DNA of 64,000 nucleotides from Fibrobacterota bacterium (GTDB lineage Bacteria > Fibrobacterota > Fibrobacteria > UBA11236), in assembly GCA_947482115.1 (NCBI GenBank), contig CANKII010000001.1:124001-188000 (forward strand). Direction: 5' to 3'. This document shows, piece after piece, positions 1 through 10,269 of the stretch. Made by a program: the position numbers and the translations under genes. The notes beneath the pieces are model-generated. The model saw nothing but the letters and a program-made list of their open reading frames with translations, did not search any database and had not been told where the DNA came from. Each line of letters opens with the position of its first letter. Within the stretch, counting starts at the first letter, position 1.

Positions 1-1074
1 CACATCGTCCATTCCATTGGTGAGGCCCCATGCCATCCGTTGATTGAAGCCGATGACGAGGCCCGGCAATCCAGGAACACTCACGCCATAGGCATTGATG
101 TTGCCGCCCTGCAACTGCGATTCATACCAGATGGACGGCAAAGAAAGATCCAGATGGGGATCATTGCCGAGAATGGGATGACCGGATGCGGTACGACTGC
201 CTGCGAGCACGAAATTGCTGGAACCCGCGCCGGGTTGGGGACGTGGGAAAATGGAATCGGTATTGGGTTGTAATTGTTGGGGCGGTTTCCCCCCGACCCC
301 CGCCGGGGGTGTTAAAACCGCCCCAACAGATTTAAAAACCGACGATGGAAAAATGGGTTCCGATCCGGGATTGCGCAGGGGAAACAGTTCCGCGAAAAAT
401 TCCGCGCCGAATTTTTCCAGAGTGCGGGTCAGGATATAGTCGTCGCTGCTCTTGGAAAGATTCCATTGCATGTTCTTCAACAAGGCCATGCTTTTCAAAG
501 GGGTCCATGCTTCGGGAGTGTAATCGAGCAATTTGAATTCAAGTGGATAGGTGGCAGGGGAGAGCGACGCAATCCACGCATTGACTCCCGCGGAATAAGC
601 ATCCAAGGCCAGATTGGAAATCGAATCCCTGCAGACCATGGCCAGTGATGTCTTCGCGGATGCAGCCATTCCCATACGGCGTCTTTCCAAATCGAAGCGC
701 AACAAATCGGATCCCATGATTTCGGAGAGCCGACCCAATCCCGCGCGGCTTTGAATATCCATTTGCCAAAGTCGATCGCGGGCCGTGGCATAACCCTGTG
801 CGTAGAACATGCCATACAGATTCTGTGCGAAGACATGGGGCACGCCGCGCTGGTCGTATTCCATTGCGACGTTGCCTGCCAGTTTTGGAACACGGACTTC
901 CTTGCTGTGTGGGGATACCATTTCGGCATTGCGCCAGAATCCTTCGAAGGGGCTGAAGAATTTTCCCAAAGGCGGAACAGGACCCAGCTTGTGGCTGAGC
1001 AGAAAGATCCATGAGGCTAGCAAGGCGAAACGAATCGCCGCTCCAAAGAGGGATTTTAGAATCGGAACATTCAT
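1..1074 (-). CDS. Penicillin acylase family protein (partial, N-terminal 358 residues)
   Basis: The reading frame runs from ATG at 1074 off the left edge without a stop. After an N-terminal hydrophobic segment (residues about 9-27) comes the alpha-chain region typical of peptidase family S45 (YDQRGVPHVFA at 73-83, then YATARDRLWQMD at 95-106). The autoprocessing site follows: GSSNFVLAGSRTASG (284-298) with Ser285 as the likely N-terminal nucleophile of the beta chain, and ILGNDPHL (301-308). The family hydrolyses amide bonds (penicillins, acyl-homoserine lactones, other N-acyl compounds); the substrate cannot be read from this part. Residues about 249-267 are encoded by a palindromic repeat inserted in frame in the linker just before the cleavage site. 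The gene starts 15 bp after a DinB-like gene, so the two are probably cotranscribed. The C-terminal half lies outside the window. Confidence 0.88.
   Translation of the reverse strand, partial: MNVPILKSLFGAAIRFALLASWIFLLSHKLGPVPPLGKFFSPFEGFWRNAEMVSPHSKEVRVPKLAGNVAMEYDQRGVPHVFAQNLYGMFYAQGYATARDRLWQMDIQSRAGLGRLSEIMGSDLLRFDLERRRMGMAASAKTSLAMVCRDSISNLALDAYSAGVNAWIASLSPATYPLEFKLLDYTPEAWTPLKSMALLKNMQWNLSKSSDDYILTRTLEKFGAEFFAELFPLRNPGSEPIFPSSVFKSVGAVLTPPAGVGGKPPQQLQPNTDSIFPRPQPGAGSSNFVLAGSRTASGHPILGNDPHLDLSLPSIWYESQLQGGNINAYGVSVPGLPGLVIGFNQRMAWGLTNGMDDV
275..328. repeat. Palindromic repeat inserted in a coding sequence
   Basis: Outer arms TGTTGGGGCGGTTT (275-288) and AAACCGCCCCAACA (315-328) are perfect inverted repeats; the centre is C/G-rich and can also fold. 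It lies inside the penicillin-acylase gene, keeps the frame, and codes for a Pro/Gly-rich stretch. A related imperfect copy lies at 37330-37357. Confidence 0.8.
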
Positions 1075-1089
1075 TTCAATTCATGAACC

Positions 1090-1578
1090 CTATACCAGTT
1101 TGCGCATGGCCGTCATAATGCCCAGATGCTGGCTTTCATGCCATGCGTTGAATGTCAGTGCGTCGGAGATGCAGGTGAGCCGAATCCCTGCGGAAGTTTC
1201 ATAAGGTTCATAAGTGACGAAGGCGTTTTTAAGCAGATCTTCGCGCAGGGTTTTCACGCTTTCCAACAGCCAGGTTTCAATGTCTTCCAAGTCCATAGTT
1301 CCTGTCCAATCAGAGGGAGACGTTCCCTTGCGAAAAGGCGCGAGAAAGTAAGCGGGGACGCGTAAAGGGACACTGCTCTTTTCGTAGCAGAGGATTTGCA
1401 AAGTGGCGATGACATGCCCGAGATTCCAGAGGAGGTTGTTTCGAAAGCCATTGGGGACGCGCAGCAATTGTTCGGAGGATAATCCCTCCACGACTTTCAG
1501 CATGCGTTGGCGGGTTTTCTCAATCAGGGCAACGGAGAATTCCACAGTCGGCGTGATTAAAGGGCAGGGGGCTTCCAT
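1090..1578 (-). CDS. DinB-like metal-binding four-helix protein
   Basis: 162 residues, the usual size for the DinB/YfiT superfamily. The three metal-ligand histidines are at the expected places: His55 in NLGHVIA, and His147 and His151 in the WHESQHLG motif near the C-terminus. Members bind a divalent metal and include thiol-dependent S-transferases, but no particular reaction can be assigned here. ATG at 1578 is the only reasonable start. It is the first gene of a probable two-gene minus-strand unit with the penicillin-acylase family gene 15 bp downstream. Confidence 0.75.
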   Translation of the reverse strand: MEAPCPLITPTVEFSVALIEKTRQRMLKVVEGLSSEQLLRVPNGFRNNLLWNLGHVIATLQILCYEKSSVPLRVPAYFLAPFRKGTSPSDWTGTMDLEDIETWLLESVKTLREDLLKNAFVTYEPYETSAGIRLTCISDALTFNAWHESQHLGIMTAMRKLV

Positions 1579-1720
1579 TGCGGTGTCCTCGGGTTCAGGA
1601 TTCGGGAATAAAAGACAAAGATCAAAATATTCCCGTCTTTTTTGGGCGGCTTGGATTTTCTCCCGTGGTTACCTTATCGTCAGGTTTCGCGTCTAAAGTC
1701 TGAAAATTCCGGAGGATTTC

Positions 1721-3577
1721 ATGAGCATGTTCGGTTTGCTGGCCAAGAAGCGATTTGCTCCCCTGTTCGGAGTCCAGTTTCTCGGGGCGTTGAACGACAA
1801 TCTGTTCAAAAACACCATGGTCATCATGATCGCCTTCAAAGCGGCTAATGAGGCCGAGTCGGGAATGTTGATCAATCTGGCGGCCGGGCTTTTTATCCTG
1901 CCCTTCTTCCTTTTCTCAACCGTGGCCGGGCAAATCTCGGACAAGTTCGAGAAGTCCCGGATCATGCGCATCATCAAGACTGCCGAAATCGGAATCATGG
2001 CCATTGGCGCGGTGGGTTTTTACACCGGACACAACGTATTGCTTTTCATAACGCTTTTTCTGATGGGCATCCACTCCGCATTTTTCGGTCCCGCCAAATA
2101 CAGCATCTTGCCCCAGCATCTCAAGGAAAGTGAATTGACCAACGGCAATGCCTTGGTGGAGATGGGTACCTTCCTCGCCATTCTCATCGGAACCTTGGCG
2201 GGCGGTTTGTTGGCTGGGAAACACAATGTTCATGCCATTTCAGCGGGGATACTCGGTGTGGCGATGGCCGGGTATCTGGCTTCGCGCTGGATTCCCATAG
2301 CTCCGGCCATGGCGCCGGATCTCAAGTTGCACTGGAATCCCTTCACGGAATCGCTGGCACTTACCCGCATCATTCGCAAGCAGCCCGCCGTATTCAATTC
2401 GATTCTGGGTATTTCCTGGTTCTGGTACTTCGGAGCGACTTTGCTGGCGCAACTGCCGAATTTCACCCGCCACATGTTGCTCGGGGACGAATCCGTCGTG
2501 ACATTATTGCTGGCCGTGTTTTCCATTTCCATCGGCATCGGTTCGGTGTTGTGCGCGAAGCTTTCGCATGATGAAATCGAACTCGGTCTGGTGCCGATCG
2601 GTGCATTGGGCATGACGGTGTTCACCGTCGATCTTTTCTTCATCCATTATCCCGCGGGCTCGGAACTTTTGGGCGCGAGCGCCATTCTTCACGGGGCGCG
2701 TTTCGCTCCCACCTTGCACGCCATCATCGATTTGGGAATGGTCGGAATCTTCAGCAGTCTTTTCATCGTGCCGCTTTACGCCCTGATTCAATCGCGTTCC
2801 AACGAGGATATGCGTTCCCGTGTCATTGCGGCTAACAATGTTTTTAACGCGGTGTTCATGGTCGGATCAGCATTGATTACCATGGCCCTGTTCAAGTTCG
2901 GTTTCAATACCATTCAAATTCTGCTCTTCACCGCCGTACTTAATCTTGCAGTCAGTGTTTACATCTGCCTGCTGATTCCGGAATTCCTGATGCGTTTTGT
3001 CATTTGGGTTTTGGCCAGTACCATTTACCGGATGCGTTACACCGGACGCGATCGAATCCCGCATCGTGGACCGGCCGTGATCGTCTGCAATCATGTCAGC
3101 TTCATCGACTGGTTTGTCATCACCGCCGGTTGCCGCCGCCCCGTATGCTTCATCATGGATCACAACATTTTCAAGAATCCGTTTCTGGGCTGGATTTTCA
3201 AATTATCCCGCGCCATTCCGATTGCGCCGGCCAGTGAAGATCCCGCTTTGCGTGACATCACCTTTGCCGCCATTTCGCGCGAACTCCGCGACGACAATCT
3301 GGTGTGCATTTTCCCGGAAGGGACGGTCACACGTGACGGCAACATGAACCGTTTCCGTCGTGGAGTGGAACTCATTCTCAAGAACGATCCGGTTCCCGTC
3401 ATTCCCATGGCGATTAACGGATTGTGGGGCAGCTTCTTCAGCCGCAAAAAAGGCAAGGCCATGTCCGGCATGCCCAAACCGTCACGTCGGGTGATTGGTT
3501 TGGCGATTGGAGAGCCCATGTCTGCGACTACATCCGCTGCGGATCTGGAAATCCAAGTGCGCGAGTTGCTCACATGA
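1721..3577 (+). CDS. MFS lysophospholipid transporter (LplT-like) fused to PlsC acyltransferase
   Basis: 618 residues. Residues 1 to about 430 form a major-facilitator transporter of the LplT type (FLGALNDNLFKN near the N-terminus, about 12 hydrophobic segments). Residues about 435-618 are a PlsC/LPLAT acyltransferase domain with the HX4D motif NHVSFID (His458) and the substrate motif FPEGTVTR. In E. coli, LplT imports lysophospholipids across the inner membrane and Aas re-acylates them; here transport and acyl transfer are on one chain, but the acyl-ACP synthetase (AMP-binding) domain of Aas is absent. The start has a clear ribosome-binding site (GGAGGA, spaced TTTC). The stop overlaps the start of the next gene (ATGA), which encodes an outer-membrane barrel, so a role in envelope lipid maintenance is likely. 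Confidence 0.88.
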   Translation: MSMFGLLAKKRFAPLFGVQFLGALNDNLFKNTMVIMIAFKAANEAESGMLINLAAGLFILPFFLFSTVAGQISDKFEKSRIMRIIKTAEIGIMAIGAVGFYTGHNVLLFITLFLMGIHSAFFGPAKYSILPQHLKESELTNGNALVEMGTFLAILIGTLAGGLLAGKHNVHAISAGILGVAMAGYLASRWIPIAPAMAPDLKLHWNPFTESLALTRIIRKQPAVFNSILGISWFWYFGATLLAQLPNFTRHMLLGDESVVTLLLAVFSISIGIGSVLCAKLSHDEIELGLVPIGALGMTVFTVDLFFIHYPAGSELLGASAILHGARFAPTLHAIIDLGMVGIFSSLFIVPLYALIQSRSNEDMRSRVIAANNVFNAVFMVGSALITMALFKFGFNTIQILLFTAVLNLAVSVYICLLIPEFLMRFVIWVLASTIYRMRYTGRDRIPHRGPAVIVCNHVSFIDWFVITAGCRRPVCFIMDHNIFKNPFLGWIFKLSRAIPIAPASEDPALRDITFAAISRELRDDNLVCIFPEGTVTRDGNMNRFRRGVELILKNDPVPVIPMAINGLWGSFFSRKKGKAMSGMPKPSRRVIGLAIGEPMSATTSAADLEIQVRELLT

Positions 3578-4704
3578 AACGGGGTTTGAAGGGAGTCCTC
3601 TTTGCAGGGGTGCTCATCTTGTGCTTTGGCAAACCCAGCCAAGCTGACAGCACGTCCGTCCAGGTATCCAAGCCCCAACATTGGGCCTTGGTGCCGATAT
3701 TGATTTCCAATGCGGAAACCGGTGTGCAACTGGGCGCGCTCGTAATGCGTTTCCTCAATCCGGAGGACACGCTCAACAAGCCTTCCACTATCGGTTTTGC
3801 GGCGCGGGTGTCCCAGAAGCTGCAGGTGGATGTGGATTTGTTTCCCGAATGGTATTTGCAAAACAACCGCTACCACATCACCGCCGATCTGGATTTCATC
3901 CGGTGGCCGGCTGATTTTTACGGACTCGGGAACGACACCAGCGACATCTCCAAGGAAAGCGCTGATCCGTATCTGGCGCAAGGGGTGAGCGGCAATCTGA
4001 CGGTGGAGCGGGAATGGTGGCCGAAGCTTTCCGCCGGACCCGAAGTGTTATTCAATTATGAAAAAATTGATCTGAAAAGTCGTCAATCCCTGTTTCCCGC
4101 CAACCTCCCGGGCAAACACGGTGGATTCACCAGCGGCCTCGGCGGTGTGATGACCTATGACCGGCGCGATGCCATTTACTGGGCGCGCAGCGGCTGCTTT
4201 TTACGGGGCAAAGCGGCTTGGTATCGAAGCCTGTGGGGGAGCGACTTCGACTATGACAGTTATTCGCTGGAAGTACGTCAATTCATTCCTGTCTTCGCCA
4301 CCGGCGCGCTCGGTTTTGCCGCCACTCTGGAACTTAAGGACGGAGATGTGCCGTTCCGCGATCTTTCCACACCCAATGGCGACAAGGCCATGCGCGGCAT
4401 GGTTCGGGGAAAATACCGCGACAGGGACATGCTCGTATTGCAAAGCGAATACAAAAGTTATTTGCCGGACTGGGGCTGGTTTCATTCCCGTCTGATTCGC
4501 AACCGGCTGGGATGGGCGGTGTTCGCCGAAGCTGGACAAGTGGCGCATACTACCCATGATTTTGCGTGGAGTGAATTCCGTCCGGCCTTCGGAGCGGGCT
4601 TGCGTTATGCCATGAATCCGTCCCAACGCATGAACATCCGCATCGACGTCGGGTATGTCGATCATTCCATTGCGCCCGCGATCAATATCAAAGAAGCTTT
4701 TTAA
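3574..4704 (+). CDS. BamA/surface-antigen-like outer-membrane beta-barrel protein
   Basis: 376 residues from ATG 3574, which overlaps the previous stop. A signal peptide (MKRGLKGVLFAGVLILC, cleavage near residue 24 after SQA) is followed by alternating aromatic beta-strands across the whole length, as in the Bac_surface_Ag barrel: GGVMTYDRRDAIYWARSG in the middle and FGAGLRYAMNP near the C-terminus. No POTRA domains are present, so this is a barrel-only member and not the essential BamA. Coupling with the LplT-PlsC fusion suggests a shared role in outer-membrane lipid or protein homeostasis (inference). The C-terminus ends in Phe, as is common for outer-membrane barrels. Confidence 0.8.
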   Translation: MKRGLKGVLFAGVLILCFGKPSQADSTSVQVSKPQHWALVPILISNAETGVQLGALVMRFLNPEDTLNKPSTIGFAARVSQKLQVDVDLFPEWYLQNNRYHITADLDFIRWPADFYGLGNDTSDISKESADPYLAQGVSGNLTVEREWWPKLSAGPEVLFNYEKIDLKSRQSLFPANLPGKHGGFTSGLGGVMTYDRRDAIYWARSGCFLRGKAAWYRSLWGSDFDYDSYSLEVRQFIPVFATGALGFAATLELKDGDVPFRDLSTPNGDKAMRGMVRGKYRDRDMLVLQSEYKSYLPDWGWFHSRLIRNRLGWAVFAEAGQVAHTTHDFAWSEFRPAFGAGLRYAMNPSQRMNIRIDVGYVDHSIAPAINIKEAF

Positions 4705-4799
4705 CTCGGAATATGACCTGTTATCGAAACGACGTTATCCAACGTTGTTAATACGTAATTGCATTGAGTTCCTTCCGGGTCTTTTTACCTTGGCCCTCC

Positions 4800-5990
4800 A
4801 TGTTAAAACGAATTTCATCGCGTGCATTTTGTTCTCTGTTTCTTTTTTCGATGCTTGCCACGGGCGTTTCGGTGCGGGCGGAAACGGGTGAAGAGGGGAT
4901 CATCGCATTAAAGCCGGGGCCGTGGGGCAGTCTGGAATATCTTCCCATTACCGTCGCCGCTCCCGAAGAACTTCTGAAAGTACGCGGGATCGAATCCACT
5001 CCCGTTACCTGGTTTTTCAAGGGCTTTTCCCGTGAGAGTCTCGCCAAACTTTTGAGCGATTTGGAAGTGCAACCTGTCGATCGGGAAAAGATGCTGGATC
5101 CTCAAACTCTGAGCGTCTTGGGCAAGGGCGTGTACATGACGCCTCCCCGTGAAGCATTGATGAACCTGACGCCGCGGGCGCGGCAGGGCATTTACAAAGC
5201 GCTGAGGAATTCCAGGGAAAACGAAGGAATGGAGTGGCAGTTTCTTTCGAAGAACCTGAACACCTTCCGCGATCTGGGCGTTTCGGAGGAAACCCTGGCG
5301 TTGTTGGACAGGTTGAGTTCGCAGAACGGGAAGTTCACCATTTGTTATTCCATGCCTTTTGTGTTCTCAGGAATATCCACCTATGAGGAAAAGGCCCGTC
5401 TGGCCGGGGCCCTGACCCAGCAGCAAACCATGCTGCTCAAACTGCGCGTGACTCCTGCCAGTGATATTCATGCGTTGATTTCCTATTGGGGAAAGGCCTT
5501 TTGGCACACGGATGTCAAGTCCATTCTGGAATCGATCAAGCGGCTGCCCGCGGGCGGGTTCCTCGATGTGATCGAACTGCTGCCTCCCAATCCGACGGCG
5601 CTCCTTTACAATTACCCGCTACCACAAAACAATTTGACAGGACCTGCCATTAGCATGAATTGCACGTGGACGGCCTTTAACTTTTTTCGGGATCCACCGG
5701 ACTCTGCGTTCGCCAATCCGAATTATGTGCTGGCAAAGTTGAAGACGGAATATTACCCGGTGCAATCGGATCCCCAATTCGGGGATGTGATCCTGTTTTT
5801 AACGCCGGGTGGGTACATGATTCATGCGGCCGTGTACATTGCCGATGACATCGTTTATTCCAAGAACGGGGATAATCCCTGGCATCCGTGGATCTTTACG
5901 AAGATTTCGGATTTGACGGAAAGCTTTTCTTTCAGCGTTCCGCAGGGGCAGCAGCTTTCGGTGCTTTATTTCCGGAACAAATATTATTGA
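4800..5990 (+). CDS. Secreted protein with NlpC/P60-like C-terminal region
   Basis: 396 residues from ATG 4800, chosen because it begins a clean signal peptide (MLKRISSRAFCSLFLFSML, cleaved near VRA); a TTG 12 codons upstream is less likely. The first about 260 residues match nothing I recognise. The C-terminal part has a candidate catalytic Cys (NCTWTAFNFF), then GDVILFLTPGG and IHAAVYIADD with a conserved His and VYSKNG, the order of elements in NlpC/P60 papain-fold enzymes that cut cell-wall peptides. The activity is inferred from these motifs only. A convergent terminator separates it from the tRNA downstream. Confidence 0.6.
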   Translation: MLKRISSRAFCSLFLFSMLATGVSVRAETGEEGIIALKPGPWGSLEYLPITVAAPEELLKVRGIESTPVTWFFKGFSRESLAKLLSDLEVQPVDREKMLDPQTLSVLGKGVYMTPPREALMNLTPRARQGIYKALRNSRENEGMEWQFLSKNLNTFRDLGVSEETLALLDRLSSQNGKFTICYSMPFVFSGISTYEEKARLAGALTQQQTMLLKLRVTPASDIHALISYWGKAFWHTDVKSILESIKRLPAGGFLDVIELLPPNPTALLYNYPLPQNNLTGPAISMNCTWTAFNFFRDPPDSAFANPNYVLAKLKTEYYPVQSDPQFGDVILFLTPGGYMIHAAVYIADDIVYSKNGDNPWHPWIFTKISDLTESFSFSVPQGQQLSVLYFRNKYY

Positions 5991-5993
5991 TTT

Positions 5994-6024
5994 GGTTTTT
6001 CCCCAATGAGCACGGGGGGAAAAT
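5994..6024. terminator. Bidirectional hairpin between NlpC/P60-like gene and tRNA-Ala
   Basis: TTTTTCCCC at 5996-6004 pairs with GGGGGGAAAA at 6014-6023 around an AATGAGCAC loop. The T-run on one side and A-run on the other let it serve both convergent transcripts. Confidence 0.55.
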
Positions 6025-6099
6025 GGTGGAGCTTAGGAGAGTCGAACTCCTGACCTCTTCATTGCGAACGAAGCGCTCTACCAACTGAGCTAAAGCCCC
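6024..6099 (-). tRNA. tRNA-Ala (anticodon CGC), CCA encoded
   Basis: The minus strand folds into a full cloverleaf: acceptor GGGGCTT/AAGCTCC, D-stem GCTC/GAGC, anticodon stem CTTCG/TGAAG with loop TTCGCAA (anticodon CGC, reading GCG), T-loop TTCGACT, discriminator A and encoded CCA. The G3:U70 wobble pair, the main identity element for alanyl-tRNA synthetase, is present. 76 nt including CCA. Confidence 0.95.
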
Positions 6100-6202
6100 A
6101 AAGGGACGTGCAAAAGAAGTTTTTTTCCGCCGAATTTCCAAGATCCAGCGTGAATTAAGACCCGATTCCCGGCTCTGTGCGTTGTATATTTGACCGAAAG
6201 GC

Positions 6203-8197
<1,995 letters not shown>

Positions 8198-8198
<1 letters not shown>

Positions 8199-8216
8199 AT
8201 ATTTCTTCGAAATATT
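8198..8216. terminator. Small hairpin after thiC
   Basis: AATATTTC-TTC-GAAATATT is a perfect inverted repeat overlapping the thiC stop. It has no long T-run, so termination is only possible. Confidence 0.3.
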
Positions 8217-8250
8217 CGGTTAGAAGTAACGGTACTGTTTTAGATACGGT

Positions 8251-8778
8251 CTAATGGGAATTGGCGCCAAATAATTCTTGAATGAACTTTAGCCTACCTA
8301 ATCCTACTCCTGCAACGAAGACTGCGAAAAATATGCCGACGAGCCAAATCCAGAAAGAGGATGGAACGTGATTGTAGAGCCAGCGAAGCGTCACTTTCTC
8401 CGGAGGCTGAAGTCGTGATTGTCCCGATTCTGCTGAGGTTGTTTGGATATTCAACTTGGAAAAAAGTTCCGGATTATTGGCCACTCGGGTTTTAACGGCT
8501 TTTAAAATACCAATGCATTTTTGGACTGAGTCGTAAGAGGACGATTCAAGAAAATTTTCGACACCGATATTATATTCTTTAACAATCAATTTGTCGTAGT
8601 TGGTGGCAGGAAGGTTGTCTCGAAACAACGCCTGAATTTCCAGAATCAACTGATAAAATTTAGACTGGTCGTTATTGGCGATCGATATGTCACTTTGTTT
8701 ATGCACAAAGCGGGACAGAATACCTTCCAAGTCGGTGCGATAGCTTTCCAGATGAGCAATGAATTCTACTTGCGTCAT
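8251..8778 (-). CDS. Hypothetical protein with C-terminal membrane anchor
   Basis: 175 residues from ATG 8778. Residues 1 to about 125 are soluble and mostly helical by composition (MTQVEFIAHLESYRTDLEGIL at the start). Near the C-terminus there is one strong membrane segment (FWIWLVGIFFAVFVAGVGLG, about 142-161) with a short tail, so the protein is probably tail-anchored with its bulk in the cytoplasm. I do not recognise the family. The surrounding 8.2-9.7 kb is AT-richer than thiC, which suggests accessory DNA. Confidence 0.6.
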   Translation of the reverse strand: MTQVEFIAHLESYRTDLEGILSRFVHKQSDISIANNDQSKFYQLILEIQALFRDNLPATNYDKLIVKEYNIGVENFLESSSYDSVQKCIGILKAVKTRVANNPELFSKLNIQTTSAESGQSRLQPPEKVTLRWLYNHVPSSFWIWLVGIFFAVFVAGVGLGRLKFIQELFGANSH

Positions 8779-8842
8779 ATCTTATCAAAAGTATCAATTA
8801 TGTCCGATAAGTGTGACCAGCTTAGAAAAGCTCAGTTTGTCT

Positions 8843-9469
8843 TCAAAGTTGAACCCAAGCCTTTAGGTCCAGTGTGCCAACCTTACACGACATTGGAAGA
8901 GTGATGCTTGGGGTGAAAGCGACTTCCACGACTTGCCCTGGCCGAAGTTTTGATCGGTTGATTGACCTGAATGTTTCTGCTGAACGGGGGCTAGGCTTTC
9001 CACCGGAGCATCTCGGAGAGCCGGAATTATAGCGGCAAACAAATGGTTCGCAGCGAGGATTCGCGGAGACCAGATCCAGAAATGGAATGCAGAGAATGCA
9101 TATGTCTTCTTTGCGGTATCGCTGAAAATGCCTGAGGCCATAGCCGATGGGAGAGATTGCATTACCGGGCCAAAAGAAGACGAATCTATTTAACTCTGCT
9201 ACCAAGTCTCCAAACGACCAGTTGGAACCTAAGGTTACATTGCCGGGATGGAGAGGAGCTTGATCGCGGATAGTAACCTGTTCACCCTCAACTGTAATGG
9301 TCTTATGATTTTTTCTGCGAACACTTGCCAAATCTTGGCGATGTGCGAGTTCAAACAGCCGGGCGGCTGAATGGATTTCTCGAATCTTGCGAATGTGTGG
9401 AATATTCGATGCAGCCGTAAGGTGATAGAGATAGGGCCGAAGGTGAATAAGCGATTCGAGAGGGGCCAA
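8843..9469 (-). CDS. DUF7002-like protein
   Basis: 208 residues from a TTG codon at 9469, with AGGA about 11 bp upstream; no ATG fits the domain start. The sequence opens with LYHLTAASNIPHIRKIREI and continues with TIRDQAPL and FVFFWPGN, a pattern I associate with the DUF7002 family. LYHLT-type openings also occur in ADP-ribosyltransferase-fold proteins such as DarT, so that fold is possible, but I cannot confirm a catalytic residue. Function is unknown. It lies between two other minus-strand genes of unknown role. Confidence 0.5.
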   Translation of the reverse strand: MAPLESLIHLRPYLYHLTAASNIPHIRKIREIHSAARLFELAHRQDLASVRRKNHKTITVEGEQVTIRDQAPLHPGNVTLGSNWSFGDLVAELNRFVFFWPGNAISPIGYGLRHFQRYRKEDICILCIPFLDLVSANPRCEPFVCRYNSGSPRCSGGKPSPRSAETFRSINRSKLRPGQVVEVAFTPSITLPMSCKVGTLDLKAWVQL

Positions 9470-9505
9470 GGTTGTGTTTCCTGTAAATAATTCTCATTCC
9501 TGTGA

Positions 9506-9712
9506 TCATTTAACCTGAAACAAAACCCCACAGCTCTCACACCTTACCATCCTCGTCTTCCAATCCATCAACGTAAACCCCGTCGAAACATCACTCAGTG
9601 TTTTTTCCCGATCATTAAAATGCGCCGCGTCGGAGAATTCCTCCCACGTCACAACACCTTCATGCCCGTTCGGACAGGTGATTCCCAAATCAAATTTCTC
9701 TGTGTCTGACAT
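9506..9712 (-). CDS. Small zinc-ribbon-like protein
   Basis: 68 residues, starting at ATG 9712 behind a strong GGAGGAAACCCG ribosome-binding site. Two cysteine knuckles, CPNGH (residues 13-17) and CESCG near the C-terminus, could form a Cys3His or Cys4-type metal site. No family is recognised. Confidence 0.6.
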   Translation of the reverse strand: MSDTEKFDLGITCPNGHEGVVTWEEFSDAAHFNDREKTLSDVSTGFTLMDWKTRMVRCESCGVLFQVK

Positions 9713-9757
9713 CGGGTTTCCTCCGGTATGCTGTACGACAGGCGGACAGCCCGTCCT

Positions 9758-10180
9758 TTACGGCAGAATTTCCACCGTTCCCGAATCATTGAACGTGAAT
9801 GTGCTTGATACATGCCGCGTCAACTTGAACTTCCCAGCCGTGGCGCTCGTCCACGTCATCCGGTAAATGTTCTCAAACCCCGCCGTGGGCGTCACCTCGG
9901 TCATGTCCACGAGGGAAGTGTCACCCCCATGCGCGTAAGTGTAGGTTCCGGTGGAAAGGACGGTCCCCGCCGAGTCGATGCCGGAGTAGGCCGAGGCCGA
10001 TGTGTAACTGAAATATTCCTTTTCGCCGTAGCTGCGGACGGTCTTGATCTTTTTGCCATTCAAATCGGACGGAGCCGTGCCGTTGCCGCTTTTGCTCCCG
10101 TTGTCGTTCGAGGTGGAGCTGTTGCAGGCCAGCAGCGAGAATGCGATGAAGAGGACGGGAAGCGAAGCCGATTTCCACAT
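9758..10180 (-). CDS. Small secreted lipoprotein
   Basis: 140 residues from ATG 10180, set by the AAGGAGACACC ribosome-binding site just upstream; longer in-frame versions extend into a neighbouring region without a leader. The N-terminus MWKSASLPVLFIAFSLLAC is a lipoprotein signal with lipobox LLAC and Cys19 as the lipidated residue, followed by a Ser/Asn/Gly-rich linker. The rest is beta-rich (YTSASAYSGID, GTYTYAHGG, TFTFNDSGTVEIL). It resembles short immunoglobulin-like or lipocalin-like lipoproteins, but no family is assigned. Confidence 0.7.
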   Translation of the reverse strand: MWKSASLPVLFIAFSLLACNSSTSNDNGSKSGNGTAPSDLNGKKIKTVRSYGEKEYFSYTSASAYSGIDSAGTVLSTGTYTYAHGGDTSLVDMTEVTPTAGFENIYRMTWTSATAGKFKLTRHVSSTFTFNDSGTVEILP

Positions 10181-10269
10181 TGAAGGTGTCTCCTTTTTGA
10201 AGGGCGTGAATGGATTAAGGTTTGTAAAACTCGGCAGCCTCGTCAAGCGGGGCATATGTTTGTGCGCGA

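Noticed and set aside
1-1074. Small minus-strand frames 495-929 and 539-1012 as genes
   Set aside because: They lie in other frames of the continuous penicillin-acylase coding sequence, which carries clear family motifs.
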